64,000 bases of DNA, from positions 186,001 to 250,000 of the forward strand of contig JACKJV010000002.1 of assembly GCA_020637775.1 (NCBI GenBank), written 5' to 3'. Positions within the stretch are counted from its first letter, which is position 1. Every line of letters begins with the position of its first letter. Below are positions 11,264 through 20,230 of the stretch, one piece after another. The notes under the pieces are model-generated. The model searched no databases. It was given only the letters and a program-made list of their open reading frames with translations, and had not been told where the DNA came from. The translations under genes were made by a program, and so were the position numbers. The DNA comes from Brucellaceae bacterium (GTDB taxonomy: Bacteria; Pseudomonadota; Alphaproteobacteria; Rhizobiales; Rhizobiaceae).

Positions 11264-11887
11264 CTACGGATAGAGGCGGGCCTTGTCCCATCCGCCCCCG
11301 CCATCTGGCGTGAACACCACGCGGTCATGCAGCCGGAACGGGCGATCATGCCAGAATTCGATCTGCCGGGGCCGGATCCGGAAACCGGACCAGTGCGGCG
11401 GGCGGGGAATGTCTCCCACGGCATGGCGCGCCGTGTATTCCGCGACGGCCTTTTCCAGCGCGAAACGGCTTTCCAGCGGGCGCGACTGTTTCGACGCCCA
11501 GGCGCCGATGCGGCTGCCGCGCGGGCGCGAGGCGTAATACTCGTCCGCTTCCGCATCCGTGACGACGTCCACCGCGCCGCGCACACGCACCTGCCGGCGC
11601 AGGCTCTTCCAGTGGAAGCAGAGCGCGGCCTTGCGGGTCGCCAGGATTTCGCGCCCCTTGGCGCTCTCGAAATTGGTGTAGAACACGAAGCCCTTCTCGT
11701 CGAACCCTTTCAGAAGGACCATCCGCACATCGGGCAGGCCGTCCTCGTCCACCGTTGCCAGCGCCATGGCGTTCGGGTCGTTGATTTCCGCTTTGGTGGC
11801 ATCGTCCAGCCATTCGCCAAACAGCTTCAGCGGTTCGCCGGCCAGCGTGAAGTCACTGCTTGTTAACCCTGTCTCGCCAATAGTCAT
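11264..11887 (-). CDS. pdxH: pyridoxamine 5'-phosphate oxidase
   Basis: FMN-dependent oxidation of pyridoxine/pyridoxamine phosphate to pyridoxal phosphate, last step of PLP synthesis and salvage. 207 aa from ATG 11887 (MTIGETGL). Recognisable: [23 protein letters not shown] (abbreviated; FMN-binding strand), [13 protein letters not shown], the [12 protein letters not shown] segment and the C-terminal WSGFRIRP...FW...RLHDRVVF...W...RLYP signature. The frame is open far upstream, but only this start yields the family N terminus. Divergent from a small lipoprotein gene with only about 40 bp between starts. Confidence 0.95.
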   Translation of the reverse strand: MTIGETGLTSSDFTLAGEPLKLFGEWLDDATKAEINDPNAMALATVDEDGLPDVRMVLLKGFDEKGFVFYTNFESAKGREILATRKAALCFHWKSLRRQVRVRGAVDVVTDAEADEYYASRPRGSRIGAWASKQSRPLESRFALEKAVAEYTARHAVGDIPRPPHWSGFRIRPRQIEFWHDRPFRLHDRVVFTPDGGGGWDKARLYP

Positions 11888-11926
11888 TCCTGAAAATCCT
11901 GGTTGATCCCGAAGGAGGGATGCGTC

Positions 11927-12370
11927 TTGGTCCGTGTGCGGTCGTGTCAGAATGAAGGGATAGTGCGGTTCGCCCGCCTTGGCCAGTCTCTTGCGTCCGT
12001 TCTGCTGCTGGCAATGCTCACCGCCGGATGCGCCTCCAGGAATGTCGTTGCCGAGGCCGAGGTCGACCGTTCGCTCGTCACCTCTTCTGTCGGTCCCGCC
12101 GATGTCGTCAATACCGACGAGATGACCGTGCGCAATGCCGTCACCTCCACGGATATCGAGGGATTGTCCGGCAAGCCGATACCCTTTGCCAATCTCGACA
12201 CCGGCGCCACCGGGCTGATCACCGCTGTCACGGAGGTCAAGCACCGCGGCGTGGTCTGCCGCCGCTTCGCGGGCACCATGCAACGCTTCGATGGTGTGTC
12301 GGCCATTCGCGGCGAGGCTTGCCTGGGCGACGACGGGGCCTGGTTCATGCGCACCTTCGAGCGCAGTTGA
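11927..12370 (+). CDS. RT0821/Lpp0805-type surface protein, lipoprotein
   Basis: About 147 aa. An n-region with RFARLGQ, a hydrophobic stretch and the lipobox LTAGC place it as an outer-membrane or periplasmic lipoprotein. The mature part ([13 protein letters not shown]...[11 protein letters not shown]...[27 protein letters not shown]...W) follows the small 17-kDa surface antigen-like family common in Hyphomicrobiales; role unknown. The start is uncertain: TTG 11927 sits 7 bp after an excellent GGAGGG, whereas GTG 11963 gives the more typical leader. An ATG right after the SD (11920) is out of frame. Confidence 0.72.
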   Translation: MVRVRSCQNEGIVRFARLGQSLASVLLLAMLTAGCASRNVVAEAEVDRSLVTSSVGPADVVNTDEMTVRNAVTSTDIEGLSGKPIPFANLDTGATGLITAVTEVKHRGVVCRRFAGTMQRFDGVSAIRGEACLGDDGAWFMRTFERS

Positions 12371-12457
12371 GGGCATGATGCCGCAAGGGACTGGCAGTTT
12401 TCGCCCGCCGTCCCCATATTGGCAGCAACTGTTCACAAACCCGTGATGGAAGACCCC

Positions 12458-13405
12458 ATGACGCGCGATCCCTATGATGTGCTGGGCGTGGCGAGGGCTG
12501 CGTCCGCCAAGGAAATCAAGTCGGCTTACCGCAAGCTGGCAAAGAAATATCATCCGGACCAGAATCCGGACGATCCGAAGGCCAAGGAGCGTTTCGCCGA
12601 GGCCTCGACCGCCTATGACATCCTCGGCGACGAGGAGAAGCGCAAGCAGTTCGACCGCGGCGAGATCGACGCGGAAGGCAAGCCGCGTTTCGCCGGGTTC
12701 GAAGGCGGCGATCCGTTCGGTCCGGGCGGGCCCTTCGCCGGTGCCGCTGGCGCGCGGGGGCCCCATGGCTCCCGTTTCGAGTTCCGCTCTGCAGGACCGG
12801 GTGGACCGGGTGGACCGGGCGGCTTCGATGCCGGCGACATCTTTTCCGACCTGTTCGGCCATGCCTTTTCGTCCGGCGGGCGCACCCGCCCGCGCGGGCC
12901 CGGCGCGCAGAAGGGCGAGGACATGAAGGCCACGCTGGCCGTCTCGCTGGAGGATGTGGCGAGCGCCGCAAAGGTGACGGCCGTCTTCCCCGACGGCCGC
13001 AAGCTGGCCATCAAGCTGCCCGAGGGCGTGGAGAACGGCCAGGCGATCCGCCTCAAGGGGCAGGGGGCTGAAAACCCGTTCGGCCAGCCGGGCGACGCGC
13101 TGGTGACAGTGAAGTTCAAGCCGCACCCGCTCTTCAGGGTCGAGGGCGCCGACCTTCATGCCGATCTGCCGGTCAGCCTGCGCGACGCGGTCAAGGGCGC
13201 CAAGGTGCCGTTGCAGACATTGTCGGGGCGCATCGCCGTCACGGTGCCAGCCTGGTCCAGTTCCGACAAGGTTCTGCGGCTGAAAGGGCGCGGCCTGCCG
13301 GTCAAGGGCGGTGGGCATGGCGATCTTTTCGCCCATGTCCGGATCATGCTGCCCGAAGGCGGCGACGAGGAGCTGGAAGCCTTCCTGAGCCGTGAAAAGG
13401 CGTGA
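12458..13405 (+). CDS. cbpA: J-domain co-chaperone, CbpA-like DnaJ family
   Basis: Stimulates DnaK ATPase and delivers substrates. 315 aa: N-terminal J domain (1-70) with the HPD triad at residues 32-34 (KKYHPDQNP), a Gly/Phe/Pro-rich linker (80-150, [20 protein letters not shown]), then the two C-terminal beta-barrel substrate domains (about 155-315). The Cys-rich zinc domain of true DnaJ is absent, which marks the CbpA/DjlA-like class. ATG 12458 follows GGAAGA by 6 bp; an upstream in-frame ATG at 12446 is less favoured. Confidence 0.92.
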   Translation: MTRDPYDVLGVARAASAKEIKSAYRKLAKKYHPDQNPDDPKAKERFAEASTAYDILGDEEKRKQFDRGEIDAEGKPRFAGFEGGDPFGPGGPFAGAAGARGPHGSRFEFRSAGPGGPGGPGGFDAGDIFSDLFGHAFSSGGRTRPRGPGAQKGEDMKATLAVSLEDVASAAKVTAVFPDGRKLAIKLPEGVENGQAIRLKGQGAENPFGQPGDALVTVKFKPHPLFRVEGADLHADLPVSLRDAVKGAKVPLQTLSGRIAVTVPAWSSSDKVLRLKGRGLPVKGGGHGDLFAHVRIMLPEGGDEELEAFLSREKA

Positions 13406-13447
13406 AACACGCTTTGGAAAGGCGGAACTTTGGCTTGAAGCCTCCGG

Positions 13448-13470
13448 GTGCCTGTGCGATAGGCAGGCAC
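13448..13470. other. hairpin in the dnaJ-like / fabI intergenic region
   Basis: A 7-bp stem GTGCCTG / CAGGCAC (13448-13454, 13464-13470) with a 9-nt loop. It lies 35 bp upstream of the fabI start and is followed by tcgtttgc, so it could be a weak terminator of the J-protein gene or part of the fabI leader. Confidence 0.4.
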
Positions 13471-13504
13471 TCGTTTGCTGAGCCTTTGCAGGAGACCAGA
13501 CAGC

Positions 13505-14317
13505 ATGACTGCGACCAATGGATTGATGGCTGGCAAGCGCGGCCTCATCATGGGCCTTGCCAACAACCGTTCGATCGCATGGGGCATTGCCCGCTCCCTG
13601 AGTGACGCGGGTGCGGAAATCGCCCTGACCTACCAGGGCGATGCGATGAAGAAGCGCGTCGAGCCGCTGGGCAACGAACTGGGCGCCTGGACGGTGGGCC
13701 ATTGCGATGTTGCCGATCCGGACAGCATTGCCGCCACTTTTCAGGCCATCGAGGCGAAATGGGGCAAGATCGATTTCCTGGTCCACGCCATCGGCTTCTC
13801 CAACAAGGATGAACTTGACGGCCGCTATATCGAGACGTCGCGCGACAACTTCCTGATGACGATGGACATTTCGGTCTATTCGTTCACCGCTGTCGCCAAG
13901 GCCGCCGAAGGCATCATGAACGACGGCGGCTCCATGCTGACGCTCACCTATTACGGTGCCGAAAAGGTCATGCCGCATTACAACGTCATGGGCGTTGCCA
14001 AGGCCGCGCTGGAAGCCTCCGTGCGCTATCTTGCCGTCGATCTCGGCGGGCGCGGCATCCGCTGCAACGCCATTTCCGCCGGCCCGATCAAGACGCTCGC
14101 CGCCTCCGGCATCGGTGACCTCCGCTATATTCTCAAGTGGAACGAGTACAACTCGCCCCTGAAGCGCACCACGACCATTGACGAAGTGGGCGATTCGGCG
14201 CTCTTCCTTCTCTCCGATCTCGGACGCGGCACCACCGGCGAAGTGCTGCATGTCGATTCCGGCTACCACGTGGTCGGCATGAAGGCCGTGGACGCACCCG
14301 ACATCTCCACCGTCTGA
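13505..14317 (+). CDS. fabI: enoyl-[acyl-carrier-protein] reductase (NADH)
   Basis: Reduces trans-2-enoyl-ACP in the last step of each fatty-acid elongation cycle. 270 aa, short-chain dehydrogenase fold with the FabI-specific cofactor motif [13 protein letters not shown] near the N terminus and the active-site Tyr-(X6)-Lys in [10 protein letters not shown] around residues 158-165, plus the substrate loop [11 protein letters not shown]. Start at ATG 13505 ([13 protein letters not shown]), preceded by GCAGGAGA; upstream codons show no family similarity. Transcribed downstream of, and probably independent from, the J-protein gene. Confidence 0.96.
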   Translation: MTATNGLMAGKRGLIMGLANNRSIAWGIARSLSDAGAEIALTYQGDAMKKRVEPLGNELGAWTVGHCDVADPDSIAATFQAIEAKWGKIDFLVHAIGFSNKDELDGRYIETSRDNFLMTMDISVYSFTAVAKAAEGIMNDGGSMLTLTYYGAEKVMPHYNVMGVAKAALEASVRYLAVDLGGRGIRCNAISAGPIKTLAASGIGDLRYILKWNEYNSPLKRTTTIDEVGDSALFLLSDLGRGTTGEVLHVDSGYHVVGMKAVDAPDISTV

Positions 14318-14376
14318 TCGCGCGCCGCGCCGCGCCGTCATCGGGCTGTCACGCCTGCGTATATAAGAAAGCTATC

Positions 14377-14967
14377 ATGTATCCGCTGACCTATATCGCC
14401 CGGCACGGACAGACCGACTGGAATGCCGAGAGACGGCTTCAGGGCCAGACCGACACCGTGCTCAACGAGACCGGACGCATGCAGGCCGATCACAACGGCC
14501 GCCTTCTCGCCGGTCTCATCGGCGCCGATCACGCCTCGTTCCGTTTCGTTTCCAGCCCGATGCGCCGCGCACGCGAAACCATGGAGCGCATGCGCGCCGG
14601 CCTGGGTCTCGAACGCGAGGGTTACGACACCGACCCCTTGCTCAAGGAACTGTCCTTCGGCGATTGGGAACGCCACACCTTCGAGGAGCTTGACGCGCTC
14701 AATCCCGGCACGTCACGGGAGCGGGCCGGCCGCAAATGGAGCTTCGTGCCACCGGGAGAGGGGGCCGAGAGTTATGAAATCCTGGCCGGGCGGGTTGCGC
14801 GGTGGCTCGAAACGCTGGATGTCCCGACGGTATGCGTTGCCCATGGCGGCACCATCCGTGCCCTGTTCCATCTCGTCAACGGCCTCTCCGGCGACGAGGC
14901 CGCTGAAATGGAAGTCCCGCAGGGTCGCCTGTTGAGGCTCGAAGGCAGCCGGATCGACTGGATCTGA
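14377..14967 (+). CDS. histidine phosphatase family protein (phosphoglycerate mutase-like)
   Basis: 196 aa, one branch-1 histidine phosphatase domain. The phospho-acceptor His is in YIARHGQTDWNAERRLQGQ (RHG, residues 9-11), the second catalytic His in CVAHGGTIRAL near 150, and the acid Glu in LKELSFGDWE near 90. Members dephosphorylate small molecules (sugar phosphates, alpha-ribazole phosphate and others); the sequence alone does not fix the substrate. It follows fabI by 59 bp. No cofactor-dependent mutase features (long insertions) are present, so a broad phosphatase is the better reading. Confidence 0.88.
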   Translation: MYPLTYIARHGQTDWNAERRLQGQTDTVLNETGRMQADHNGRLLAGLIGADHASFRFVSSPMRRARETMERMRAGLGLEREGYDTDPLLKELSFGDWERHTFEELDALNPGTSRERAGRKWSFVPPGEGAESYEILAGRVARWLETLDVPTVCVAHGGTIRALFHLVNGLSGDEAAEMEVPQGRLLRLEGSRIDWI

Positions 14968-14995
14968 GCGCGCGGCACCGCCAATTGCCGGCCTG

Positions 14996-15022
14996 GCGCC
15001 CGCCAGCCAGCCCGGCGGGCGC
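14996..15022. terminator. GC hairpin between convergent phosphatase and DUF1344 genes
   Basis: A 9-bp stem GCGCCCGCC / GGCGGGCGC with a 9-nt loop lies between two convergent stops. There is no T-tract on either strand, so its terminator role is tentative. Confidence 0.45.
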
Positions 15023-15031
15023 ATGAAAATG

Positions 15032-15292
15032 TCACTCTTCGATATCCATGTCGGTGACGATGTTTTCGCCGTTCACCTCATTGTAGGATAGATAGACCTC
15101 CATGCCCTCCTTCAGGGCCGAGACATTGATTTCCGAATTCAGCTTGTAGGACGCACCGTCATCGAGCGTCAGCGTCATTGCGTCCGGATCGACCGAGACG
15201 ATCGTGCCGCCGGTGACTTCCGCCATTGCGGGCGTGGCGAGCAGGGCGAGGGCAAGCAGGGGTGCGGCGATACGCGAAAGGGTAGGCATCAT
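15032..15292 (-). CDS. DUF1344 domain exported protein
   Basis: 86 aa with a signal peptide (MMPTLSRIAAPLLALALLATPAMA) followed by a compact beta-rich DUF1344 segment: GTIVSVDPDAMTLTLDDGASY, then KEGMEVYLSYNEVNGENIV. Such proteins resemble small OB-like or SH3-like folds and are widespread in Hyphomicrobiales; function unknown. Single gene on the minus strand, divergent from aroC. A perfect 16-bp palindrome lies 23 bp upstream of its start codon and may be an operator or leader hairpin. Confidence 0.85.
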   Translation of the reverse strand: MMPTLSRIAAPLLALALLATPAMAEVTGGTIVSVDPDAMTLTLDDGASYKLNSEINVSALKEGMEVYLSYNEVNGENIVTDMDIEE

Positions 15293-15314
15293 GTCTTTTC
15301 CTTGATTGTCGGAC

Positions 15315-15330
15315 CTCGGTTCGAACCGAG
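15315..15330. promoter_or_regulatory. perfect 16-bp palindrome upstream of the DUF1344 gene
   Basis: CTCGGTTCGAACCGAG is identical to its own reverse complement. It sits in the 218-bp divergent region between the DUF1344 gene and aroC, close to the DUF1344 start. Regulator unknown. Confidence 0.5.
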
Positions 15331-15510
15331 ACCCTGCTGCATCCCTTGGTCCGGCCAGACGGCATTATTGTGTCCGGCCGGGCTTTACGCCAGAACATTT
15401 TTTTGATCCGCCGGCCGCTCGCGCGCAGGCCCATGGCCAAACCGGGGCTTCTGTCTTGCTGCCGTTTGCTCTAAGAGGCGGACAGGCTTGGCGTGAACGG
15501 AACGAGGCAC

Positions 15511-16611
15511 ATGTCGCATAACACGTTCGGACATCTTTTTCGTGTGACCACCTGGGGAGAAAGCCACGGCCCGGCGCTGGGCTGCGTCATCGACGGCTGC
15601 CCGCCCGGCATCCGCTTCACGCGCGCCCAGATCCAGGTCGAGCTCGACAAGCGCCGCCCCGGCACATCACGCTTCGTCACCCAGCGCCAGGAGCCCGACC
15701 AGGTGCAAATCCTTTCGGGGGTCATGACCGAGGAAGACAGCGAGACGCTGGTCACCACCGGCACGCCGGTGTCGATGATGATCGAGAACACCGACCAGCG
15801 CTCCAAGGACTATTCCGAGATCGCGCGGCGCTATCGCCCCGGCCATGCCGACTATGCCTATGATGTGAAATACGGTATCCGTGACTATCGTGGCGGCGGC
15901 CGCTCCTCGGCCCGCGAGACGGCCGCGCGCGTGGCGGCCGGTGCGTTGGCGCGTCTCGTCGTGCCGGGCCTCAGGGTGCGTGGCGCCCTCGTCGCCATGG
16001 GCGAGAAGGACATCGACCGCAGCCGCTGGGACTGGGACGTGATCGGCCGCGAGGACAACCCGTTCTTCACCCCGGACGAGACCTCGATTCCCGTTTTCGC
16101 CGATTATCTCGGTTCCATCCGCAAGGCGGGTTCCTCGGTCGGCGCGATCATCGAGATCGTGGCCGATGGTGTGCCCGCGGGCCTCGGTGCACCCATCTAT
16201 GCCAAGCTGGATCAGGACATCGCGGCCAATCTCATGTCGATCAACGCCGTCAAGGGCGTGGAAATCGGCAATGGCTTCGAGGCGGCCCGCCTGACCGGCG
16301 AGGACAATGCAGACCAGATGCGTATCGGCGCGGACGGCAAGCCGCATTTCCTGTCCAACCAGGCCGGCGGCGTGCTTGGCGGCATCTCCACCGGCCAGCC
16401 GGTCGTCGCCCGCTTCGCCGTCAAGCCGACATCCTCCATTCTTACGCCGCGCCAGTCCGTCGATGCCGATGGCAACGAGGTGGAAGTGCGCACCAAGGGC
16501 CGCCACGATCCTTGCGTCGGAATTCGCGCCGTGCCCATCGGAGAGGCCATGGTCGCCTGTGCCATTGCCGACCATTATCTCAGGCACAGGGGACAGACGG
16601 GGAGAATCTGA
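15511..16611 (+). CDS. aroC: chorismate synthase
   Basis: Converts EPSP to chorismate with reduced FMN, final step of the shikimate pathway. 366 aa, usual length. Seen: [20 protein letters not shown] (family start, chosen over an in-frame ATG six codons upstream), [15 protein letters not shown] (conserved signature 3 region), and the C-terminal [15 protein letters not shown]. The first SD-like purines, aacgaggc, precede ATG 15511. The next gene follows 78 bp later on the same strand. Confidence 0.97.
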   Translation: MSHNTFGHLFRVTTWGESHGPALGCVIDGCPPGIRFTRAQIQVELDKRRPGTSRFVTQRQEPDQVQILSGVMTEEDSETLVTTGTPVSMMIENTDQRSKDYSEIARRYRPGHADYAYDVKYGIRDYRGGGRSSARETAARVAAGALARLVVPGLRVRGALVAMGEKDIDRSRWDWDVIGREDNPFFTPDETSIPVFADYLGSIRKAGSSVGAIIEIVADGVPAGLGAPIYAKLDQDIAANLMSINAVKGVEIGNGFEAARLTGEDNADQMRIGADGKPHFLSNQAGGVLGGISTGQPVVARFAVKPTSSILTPRQSVDADGNEVEVRTKGRHDPCVGIRAVPIGEAMVACAIADHYLRHRGQTGRI

Positions 16612-16689
16612 TGCGGATAGCGGGGGATATGCCTCTTCGGCCGGCTCAACCCATAGCCAAAAACGTGCCGGGCGCTTAAGGTCAGGGCC

Positions 16690-17616
16690 ATGACAACACG
16701 CCTTTATTCCCATCCGATCCACGCCGAACATCTCGTTCCGGCGGGCCATCCAGAACGCCCCGACCGCATGAAGGCCGTGGCGGAAGCGCTTTCCGGCGAG
16801 GATTTCGACGCTCTCGATCGTGTCGAATCGCCGATGGGCCGCGAGGAGGACATCCTGCTCGCCCACCCGGAGGATTATCTGCGCCGGGTCGAATATGCCA
16901 TGCCGGAAGAAGGCATCGTGCGCATCGACGCCGACACGTCCGCCAGCCCGAAAAGCTGGGAAGCCGCGTTGACCGCCTTCGGCGGCGCCACCGCCGCCGT
17001 CGATGCCGTGATGAACGGTGAGGTCGACAATGCCTTCGTTGCAGCCCGTCCCCCTGGCCACCACGCCGAAAAGGACAAGGCCATGGGCTTCTGCCTTTTC
17101 AACAATGCTGCCATTGCCGCCCGCCACGCCCAGAAGGTGCATGGCGTCGAGCGGGTGGCCATCGTCGACTGGGACGTGCATCACGGCAACGGCACTCAGG
17201 ACATCTTCTGGTCCGATCCAACGGTTCTCTATTGTTCTACCCATCAGATGCCGCTTTATCCCGGCACAGGCGCACGCGACGAGACCGGCGCGGGCAACAT
17301 CGTCAACGCGCCGCTTTCGGCCGGTGCCCATGGCGCGGATTTCCGTGAGGCCTTCCAGAGCCGCGTCCTGCCGGCAATCGACGATTTCCGGCCCGACCTG
17401 ATCATCATTTCCGCCGGGTTCGACGCCCATTGGCGCGATCCGCTGGCCGAGGTGGAACTGACCGAGGATGACTTCGACTGGGCCACCGGCAAGCTGATGG
17501 AGCGGGCCGGCCGCTATGCGCAGAACCGGCTGGTGAGCCTGCTGGAAGGCGGCTACGACCTGAAGGGCCTGGCCGATTCGACCGCCGTCCATGTCCGCCG
17601 CCTGATGAGGGGATGA
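16690..17616 (+). CDS. histone deacetylase family amidohydrolase
   Basis: 308 aa, arginase/deacetylase fold with zinc chemistry. Visible: [21 protein letters not shown] (two catalytic His), the metal ligands in [13 protein letters not shown] and [13 protein letters not shown], and [12 protein letters not shown] near the C terminus. Bacterial members deacetylate polyamines (acetylpolyamine amidohydrolase) or protein lysines; the exact substrate is not decidable here. The stop overlaps the xseB start by 4 bp (ATGA), so the two are translationally coupled. Confidence 0.92.
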   Translation: MTTRLYSHPIHAEHLVPAGHPERPDRMKAVAEALSGEDFDALDRVESPMGREEDILLAHPEDYLRRVEYAMPEEGIVRIDADTSASPKSWEAALTAFGGATAAVDAVMNGEVDNAFVAARPPGHHAEKDKAMGFCLFNNAAIAARHAQKVHGVERVAIVDWDVHHGNGTQDIFWSDPTVLYCSTHQMPLYPGTGARDETGAGNIVNAPLSAGAHGADFREAFQSRVLPAIDDFRPDLIIISAGFDAHWRDPLAEVELTEDDFDWATGKLMERAGRYAQNRLVSLLEGGYDLKGLADSTAVHVRRLMRG

Positions 17617-17873
17617 CCATGACCGAGACCGCGACCAATCCCGATATTCAGGCCATGAACTTCGAGGATGCGCTCGCCGAACTGGAGCGGATCGTGGGCA
17701 GCCTTGAGGGCGGTAACGTGCCGCTCGACCAGTCCATTGCCATTTACGAGCGCGGCGAGGCGCTGAAGAAGCACTGCGCGCAATTGCTCAAGGCCGCCGA
17801 GGACAAGGTGGAAAAGATTCGCCTGACGCGCGACGGGGAAGCAGCAGGCACGGAACCGCTCGATTCCGAGTGA
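17613..17873 (+). CDS. xseB: exodeoxyribonuclease VII small subunit
   Basis: 86 aa, typical for XseB. The conserved core [26 protein letters not shown]... (residues 13-36) and [11 protein letters not shown] form the coiled-coil subunit that binds XseA and helps degrade single-stranded DNA. Overlaps the upstream deacetylase-family gene by 4 bp; a second ATG two codons on (17619) could also start it. No xseA is in this window. Confidence 0.95.
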   Translation: MTMTETATNPDIQAMNFEDALAELERIVGSLEGGNVPLDQSIAIYERGEALKKHCAQLLKAAEDKVEKIRLTRDGEAAGTEPLDSE

Positions 17874-17989
17874 ACGAAATTCCTGCTGTTGTTTCCAGAG
17901 GGTGAACGGTCATTCCGGCGAAGCGGGACTCCGCCATTCGCGCGTCCGGCCTTATCTGTCGGTGAACGAAACCAGCAGGAGGCAAGGCC

Positions 17990-18910
17990 ATGAGTTTCTT
18001 TCCGGGCAACGACCCCAACCCGCGCGATATCGCGGCCATTGACGCCATCGAGTTGATGGCGGTGCCCAATTCGAAGGATATCGGCGGTTTCGAGGTGCGC
18101 CGCGCGCTGCCCTCGGCGCGCCGGCGCATGGTCGGTCCCTTCATCTTCTTCGACCGCATGGGGCCGGCGGTGCTGCGCGACGGCGTGGCGATGGATGTCC
18201 GCCCGCACCCGCATATCGGCCTGTCGACGGTGACCTATCTGTTTGACGGCCAGATCCGCCACCGCGATTCGCTGGGCACGGAAATGGTCATCGTGCCGGG
18301 CGACGTGAACCTGATGACAGCCGGGCGCGGCATCGTGCACTCGGAGCGCACACCGGAGGAAATGCGCGCTTCGGCCATGGGCATGCATGGCCTGCAAACC
18401 TGGCTGGCCCTGCCGGAGCGGCTGGAGGAAACCGATCCGGCCTTCGCACATACCACCGCCGCCGATCTGCCGGAACTTGAAGGCGAGGGCGCCCATGCCC
18501 GCGTCGTCATGGGGTCGTTCTACGGCGCCACGTCGCCGGTCCGGCAGTACCATGACACGCTTTACGTTGACCTGCGGCTCGAAGCCGGCGCAGCGGTGAC
18601 CATTCCCGCCGATGCCGAGGAGCGGGCGCTCTATACGCTGGAAGGCGAGATCACGGTGTCCGGCGACACCTTCCCGCCCGACCGGCTGCTGGTCCTGCGT
18701 CCGGGCGACGTCATCGACGTGCGCTCCGCGGGCGGCGCGCGCTTCATGCTCTTCGGCGGGGCCTCCATGGGGTCGCGGCGCTATATCTGGTGGAATTTCG
18801 TTTCCTCATCCAGGGAACGGATCGAGCAGGCAAAGGAAGAGTGGAAAACCGGCCGTTTCGACATCGTTCCCGGTGACGAGGAAGAGTTCATCCCACTGCC
18901 CGAAGCGTGA
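17990..18910 (+). CDS. pirin family protein
   Basis: 306 aa bicupin. The N-terminal cupin holds the metal-ligand pattern HPHIGLSTVTYLFDG and a second His/Glu set in MTAGRGIVHSE, characteristic of pirins; the C-terminal cupin (about 190-290) ends in FGGASMGSRRYIWWNFVSS, the pirin C-terminal signature. Bacterial pirins include quercetinase-like dioxygenases and metabolic regulators; the role here is unknown. AGGAGGCAAGGCC precedes the ATG. It stands alone with 116 bp upstream and a GC hairpin (accgggc/gcccggt) downstream. Confidence 0.92.
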   Translation: MSFFPGNDPNPRDIAAIDAIELMAVPNSKDIGGFEVRRALPSARRRMVGPFIFFDRMGPAVLRDGVAMDVRPHPHIGLSTVTYLFDGQIRHRDSLGTEMVIVPGDVNLMTAGRGIVHSERTPEEMRASAMGMHGLQTWLALPERLEETDPAFAHTTAADLPELEGEGAHARVVMGSFYGATSPVRQYHDTLYVDLRLEAGAAVTIPADAEERALYTLEGEITVSGDTFPPDRLLVLRPGDVIDVRSAGGARFMLFGGASMGSRRYIWWNFVSSSRERIEQAKEEWKTGRFDIVPGDEEEFIPLPEA

Positions 18911-19085
18911 CAGGGCGGCACCGGGCCGGCGCGGAAGTCCAGCCCGGTATCCTTGTTTCAGATCCTGTTCACCTTGCCCATTGACGCCAGATTCACCAAT
19001 GAATTTCGTGGTTTGATTACTGTATCTGTTCCCTGAATATTAGCCCGGCTCGTCTATGTTCCTTGCCAAGGACAGGGAGCCAGCA

Positions 19086-19418
19086 ATGAAAAAGACAATA
19101 ATCGCACTCTTTGCCGTGCAATGCGCATGGCTTTCGGCGGCCCATGCCGCCCCCGCCTATGATCGCACGCTGGAGGAAGCGGCTAAGAAGATGGTCGCCC
19201 AGCGGATCGGCGAAGTCGCCTCGGTCCTGCGCGGCACGTTCGAGGCGGGGCGAAAGCCGGAATATTCGACGCCGCAGCCGCGTCCGCACCTCCATTCGGG
19301 TTCCTATACCCGCGAGACATGGTATGGCGGTCTGGAAGCGGTTCACGCGTCCCTTCCGGCAAGCCGTGTCGCGGTGGACAGGGTTGTGCTGACGGGATCG
19401 GTGATCCCGCAGAACTGA
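19086..19418 (+). CDS. hypothetical exported protein
   Basis: 110 aa beginning MKKTIIALFAVQCAWLSA-AHA, a clear signal peptide. The mature 85 residues contain LEEAAKKMVAQRIGEVASVLRG and WYGGLEAVHASLP; I recognise no family. ATG 19086 follows GGGAG by 6 bp, so it is likely translated; ten upstream in-frame codons are not needed. It precedes tlyA by about 45 bp on the same strand and may share its transcript. Periplasmic or secreted by inference. Confidence 0.65.
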   Translation: MKKTIIALFAVQCAWLSAAHAAPAYDRTLEEAAKKMVAQRIGEVASVLRGTFEAGRKPEYSTPQPRPHLHSGSYTRETWYGGLEAVHASLPASRVAVDRVVLTGSVIPQN

Positions 19419-19462
19419 CACCGAGCCTTGCAAAGACCGCGGCCATGCGCCAATCAGGGCGC

Positions 19463-20230
19463 ATGAAGGCCGACATTTCCCCCGCCGCACGCATGCGCCT
19501 CGATCAGCTTCTGGCTGAGCGCGGCCTGTTTGCGTCCCGCTCGCGCGCCCGCGACGCCATCGCCCGCGGCACCGTGACGGTGGATGGGGCGGTGGCGGCC
19601 AAGCCGGGCCAGATGGTGGCGGCTGAAGCCGATATCGCCATATCCGATCCCGCCCGGGCCTATGTCTCGCGCGCGGCCTTGAAGCTGGCACCGGCCCTCG
19701 AACATTTCGCCATTCATGCGGCAGGGACCAATGCGCTGGATGTGGGCGCTTCCACAGGCGGTTTCACGCAAGTCCTTCTGGAGCGCGGTGCGGATCATGT
19801 CACGGCCATCGATGTCGGTCATGGCCAGCTTCATCCCGATATTGCCGCCGATCCGCGCGTGACCGCCATCGAGGGCCTGAACGCGCGCGACCTGACCGCC
19901 GCGCACCTTTGCCATGGCGCGCCGGACTTGATCGTCTGCGACGTGTCCTTCATCTCGCTGAAACTGGCCCTGCCGCCGGCGCTCGCCATCGCAGGAGCCG
20001 GTGCCCGTTGCCTGCTGCTCGTCAAGCCGCAATTCGAGGCCGGCCGCCATGCCATCGGCAAGGGCGGCCTTCTGAAGGACCCGGCACAAGGCCCCCTGAT
20101 TGCGCAGGACATGCGCGAATGGCTGGATGGCCAGCCGGGCTGGCGCGCCATCGGCATCGCGCCATCCGCGATCGAGGGCTCTGACGGCAATCGCGAATTT
20201 CTTCTCGCCGGCATCAAGGACCGCGCATGA
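19463..20230 (+). CDS. tlyA: TlyA family rRNA (cytidine-2'-O)-methyltransferase
   Basis: About 255 aa. N-terminal S4 RNA-binding domain (MRLDQLLAERGLFASRSRARDAIARG) followed by an FtsJ-type Rossmann methyltransferase (about 75-255) with the SAM loop LDVGASTGGFTQVLLERGA and VCDVSFISLKLALP. TlyA proteins methylate 2'-OH of specific cytidines in 16S/23S rRNA. Three in-frame ATGs (19445, 19463, 19493) are possible; 19463 follows AGGGCGC. The stop overlaps the next gene by 4 bp, giving a coupled pair of RNA methyltransferases. Confidence 0.9.
   Translation: MKADISPAARMRLDQLLAERGLFASRSRARDAIARGTVTVDGAVAAKPGQMVAAEADIAISDPARAYVSRAALKLAPALEHFAIHAAGTNALDVGASTGGFTQVLLERGADHVTAIDVGHGQLHPDIAADPRVTAIEGLNARDLTAAHLCHGAPDLIVCDVSFISLKLALPPALAIAGAGARCLLLVKPQFEAGRHAIGKGGLLKDPAQGPLIAQDMREWLDGQPGWRAIGIAPSAIEGSDGNREFLLAGIKDRA

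Noticed and set aside
11888..14341. Long upstream extension of pdxH to 1025 codons
   Set aside because: Antisense to the lipoprotein, J-protein and fabI genes; PdxH similarity starts at 11887.
15311..15335. tRNA T-arm (GGTTCGAACC)
   Set aside because: The loop is too short for a T-loop and no acceptor, D or anticodon arms can be formed around it; it is just a palindrome.
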